Source: Dermatophilaceae bacterium
GTDB lineage: Bacteria; Actinomycetota; Actinomycetes; Actinomycetales; Dermatophilaceae
Direction: 5' to 3'
NCBI GenBank assembly: GCA_013361975.1
Contig: JABFXB010000387.1
Location: 1-6,977, forward strand
DNA: 6,977 nucleotides
Positions 5,521-6,977 of the stretch are shown here, piece by piece. Within the stretch, counting starts at the first letter, position 1. Every line of letters starts with the position of its first letter. A program made the position numbers and the translations under genes. The notes beneath the pieces were generated by a model. That model worked only from the letters and a program-made list of their open reading frames with translations, ran no database searches and was not told where the DNA came from.

Positions 5521-6361
5521 CTTGCACGGACACCCGCACCCGGAAGAGGGCGCCGGCCTGGGGTTCGGGGTCGTCGAGGTTCTCGCGCGACGTCGTGACG
5601 TAGAGGTCGCGCAGGTCGTCACCGCCGAGGGTGCATGCCGTCACGAGCCGCACGGGCAGCTCCACCTCGGCGAGCACGTGGCCGGCGGGAGAGAAGCAGC
5701 GCACGCGCCCGGCGCCGTTGAGGGCGACCCAGACGTTGCCGGCGCTGTCGACGGTCAGCCCGTCGGGGTGGCCGGTGTCGTGGGTGACAAAGGGCCTGCG
5801 GTTCACGAGCTCGCCGTCGACGACGTCGAACACGTCGGTGCGGCCGGTGGGGGTGTCGTCGTAGTAGGCGTGTCGGCCGTCGGGCGACAGGTCGATGCCG
5901 TTGGAGATCGTCGCGCCTTGGACGACCACCGCGACCCTGCCGCCGGCGTCGACGCTGTAGAGGGTGGCGCTGCCGGGCACGCGGTCGTAGCCCATCGTGC
6001 CCGCCCACAGGCGGCCCTCGGCGTCCACGCCGCCCTCGTTCATCCGGATGGACGGGTCGTCCCAGAGGTCGAACCACGGCTCCGGTATGCCGTCGGGCTC
6101 GTCCGCGAGCGAGAGCCCGCGCTCGGTCGCGACGACCCAGCCGCCCCGCGTACGCGGCCGGAGGAAGGCGGCCACGTCACCGACGTGCACCCGCGCGACC
6201 GAGCCGTCGGCGGTGAGCGTGAGCACGTCGCCGGCGAGCATGTCGACCCAGCGCAGGCCGCCCCAGGAGGGCGACCACACGGGACCCTCACCGTGGTAGC
6301 AGAGCGCCTCGGTGACCTGCTCGAGGTCGCCCACCTCGATGGCTGCGCCGCCGGCGTCCAT
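5492..6361 (-). CDS. SMP-30/gluconolactonase/LRE family sugar-lactone hydrolase
   Basis: This is a 289-residue single-domain protein, the usual size for the six-bladed propeller lactonases that open sugar lactones using one divalent metal. Expected metal ligands are in place: Glu25 in GEGPVW, Asn154 in ISNGIDLSPDG and Asp200 in HPDGLTVD. These match human SMP-30 Glu18, Asn154 and Asp204. RMNEGGVDAEGRLWAGTM (106-123) is the family signature, except that the usual Asn-Asp-Gly is Asn108-Glu109-Gly. The segment LYSVD and the strand LVTACTLGGDDLRDLYVTTS (239-258) are also typical. No signal peptide is seen, so it is probably cytosolic. ATG 6361-6359 overlaps the upstream stop as TGATG, and GGTGGGA just before it may act as a weak ribosome site, so it is likely coupled to the upstream small gene. 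The natural lactone is unknown; there are no sugar transport or dehydrogenase genes nearby to narrow it. Confidence 0.88.
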   Translation of the reverse strand: MDAGGAAIEVGDLEQVTEALCYHGEGPVWSPSWGGLRWVDMLAGDVLTLTADGSVARVHVGDVAAFLRPRTRGGWVVATERGLSLADEPDGIPEPWFDLWDDPSIRMNEGGVDAEGRLWAGTMGYDRVPGSATLYSVDAGGRVAVVVQGATISNGIDLSPDGRHAYYDDTPTGRTDVFDVVDGELVNRRPFVTHDTGHPDGLTVDSAGNVWVALNGAGRVRCFSPAGHVLAEVELPVRLVTACTLGGDDLRDLYVTTSRENLDDPEPQAGALFRVRVSVQGQPVRAFAG

Positions 6362-6792
6362 CAGTCCCACCAGACGCCGACGTAGTGGTGACCCTGCGGC
6401 ACACTCGGCGCGTCGACGAGCCAGTCGGCACCGGCGGCCGGCCCGCCGCTGGCCTCGGTGTCGGCGTCGGCGGTCATGGCATCGACCTCCTCGGGCTGAA
6501 GGGTCGTGATGACGGCCACCCCACTCGCGTAAGGCCATTCGTCGTCGGGGAAATCCTGGAACTCGAGCACGTCGAGCTCGACCCGGACGTCGTGCACGTC
6601 GGGGTGGGAGCGCAGGTCGAAGAGGACGCGTCGCACCGTGTCGAGCGGCACGTCCTCGGGACGGTTGGGCGCGATGCACCACTCGCAGTCGTTGCCCTCG
6701 AAGAACTGCTCGAGGGTCACCGCCACCTGGGCCTTGGCTCCGCCGCGTCCGCGGACGTGCTCGACGAAGGCGGACTGCTTGGTCAGATCCAT
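6361..6792 (-). CDS. Conserved-looking acidic small protein, function unknown
   Basis: The 143-residue protein is rich in Asp and Glu; I cannot assign it to a named family. The N-terminal half reads like a compact alpha/beta fold: VAVTLEQFFEGND (23-35), then a Cys36-x-x-Cys39 pair in CEWC, an IAPNRPED loop, helix DTVRRVLFDLRSHPDV (51-66), and strand-like VRVELDVLEF (69-78) and GVAVITTL (91-98). A low-complexity acidic/alanine linker (about 105-122) leads to the tail GHHYVGVWWD. There is no membrane segment or signal peptide. The start is ATG at 6792-6790, without a clear Shine-Dalgarno (AGGGG lies 12 bases upstream). Its stop overlaps the SMP-30 start as TGATG, so the two are translated together and may share a pathway. 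That link is inference. Good codon periodicity and the overlap support a real gene. Confidence 0.78.
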   Translation of the reverse strand: MDLTKQSAFVEHVRGRGGAKAQVAVTLEQFFEGNDCEWCIAPNRPEDVPLDTVRRVLFDLRSHPDVHDVRVELDVLEFQDFPDDEWPYASGVAVITTLQPEEVDAMTADADTEASGGPAAGADWLVDAPSVPQGHHYVGVWWD

Positions 6793-6843
6793 GACGGTCG
6801 TGGGCCCCTGGGGTCGCGGTCAGTGCACTGGCGCGGCGTCGGC

Positions 6844-6849
6844 TACACT
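6844..6849 (+). promoter_or_regulatory. Candidate -10 box (TACACT) for the tRNA-Gly gene
   Basis: TACACT lies 52 bases before the tRNA in the 109-bp gap between the divergent small-protein gene and the tRNA. It would start a precursor with a leader of about 45 bases. No good -35 hexamer stands at 16-18 bp; instead the perfect palindrome CAGTGCACTG occupies 6821-6830. A small GCCCC-TGC-GGGGC hairpin (6872-6884) sits in the predicted leader. Confidence 0.4.
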
Positions 6850-6901
6850 GACGCCGCGTGCCGCCTCGCGGGCCCCTGCGGGGCACCAGCCGGCGGCCCG
6901 T

Positions 6902-6975
6902 GCGAGCGTAGCTCAATGGTAGAGCGCCAGCTTCCCAAGCTGGATACGCGGGTTCGATTCCCGTCGCTCGCTCCA
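6902..6975 (+). tRNA. tRNA-Gly, anticodon CCC (reads GGG)
   Basis: The complete cloverleaf is 74 bases including an encoded 3' CCA (6973-6975). The acceptor stem GCGAGCG (6902-6908) pairs fully with CGCTCGC (6965-6971), with discriminator T at 6972. The D arm is GCTCAATGGTAGAGC. The anticodon stem CCAGC/GCTGG holds loop TTCCCAA, so the anticodon is CCC. The T arm has the invariant GGTTCGATTCC core. It is adjacent to the window end; no integrase or att-type direct repeat is visible next to it. Confidence 0.97.
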
Positions 6976-6977
6976 TC

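Noticed and set aside
3322..5622. 766-codon minus-strand frame antisense to the AAA+ gene, ending inside dcd
   Set aside because: It is shadow coding typical of GC-rich DNA, with Arg/Pro/His-rich sequence and no domain, and it overlaps two confident genes.
6793..6976. Minus-strand reading frame extending the SMP-30 frame upstream across the small-protein gene and the tRNA, beginning with a peptide containing EPAYPAWEAGALPLSYAR
   Set aside because: This peptide is the antisense translation of tRNA-Gly, a recurrent false protein start in databases. The extension also overlaps the whole small-protein gene in another frame. The real SMP-30 start is ATG 6361.
6902..6977. tRNA-Gly as an integration site for a mobile element
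   Set aside because: No integrase, no partial tRNA duplicate and no mobile-element genes are visible. The sequence beyond the tRNA is only two bases long.

Overview
The window is a very GC-rich (roughly 70% or more by eye), densely coded chromosomal segment. Codon third positions are almost all G or C, GTG starts are used, Shine-Dalgarno sites are often weak or absent, and the dCTP deaminase is of the actinobacterial bifunctional type. Together these point to a high-GC Actinomycetota; the genus cannot be fixed from the sequence alone. I see no insertion sequence, integrase, CRISPR array, attachment site or phage gene.

Layout. (1) 1-804, minus: an IclR-type regulator that runs off the left edge. 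(2) 805-907: a divergent intergenic region with two adjacent inverted repeats. (3) 908-2356, plus: a 482-residue member of the histidine/phenylalanine ammonia-lyase fold family whose active site is altered. The MIO-forming Ala-Ser-Gly is Gly-Thr-Gly, and two further catalytic positions are also changed. (4) 2445-3757, minus: dcd (dCTP deaminase/dUTPase) followed by an alpha/beta hydrolase whose GTG start overlaps the dcd stop. (5) 3838-5430, plus: an AAA+ ATPase of unknown job, starting with a run of perfect and near-perfect 12-bp tandem repeats (DPSN at protein level). (6) 5492-6792, minus: a small acidic protein of unknown function, coupled by a TGATG overlap to an SMP-30/gluconolactonase-type lactone hydrolase. 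(7) 6902-6975, plus: tRNA-Gly with anticodon CCC and encoded CCA.

How the parts may work together. The IclR gene and the lyase-like gene are divergent across about 100 bp with palindromes, the usual arrangement for a local regulator and its target. dcd and the hydrolase look like one transcription unit, although the hydrolase need not share the nucleotide pathway. The small acidic protein and the SMP-30 protein are also one unit. The AAA+ ATPase stands alone between convergent and divergent neighbours.

The most interesting item is the ammonia-lyase homologue: an intact, full-length, apparently regulated gene that should not build the standard MIO electrophile in the usual way. The rest is ordinary actinobacterial chromosome. 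I found no multi-gene system that I would call new.
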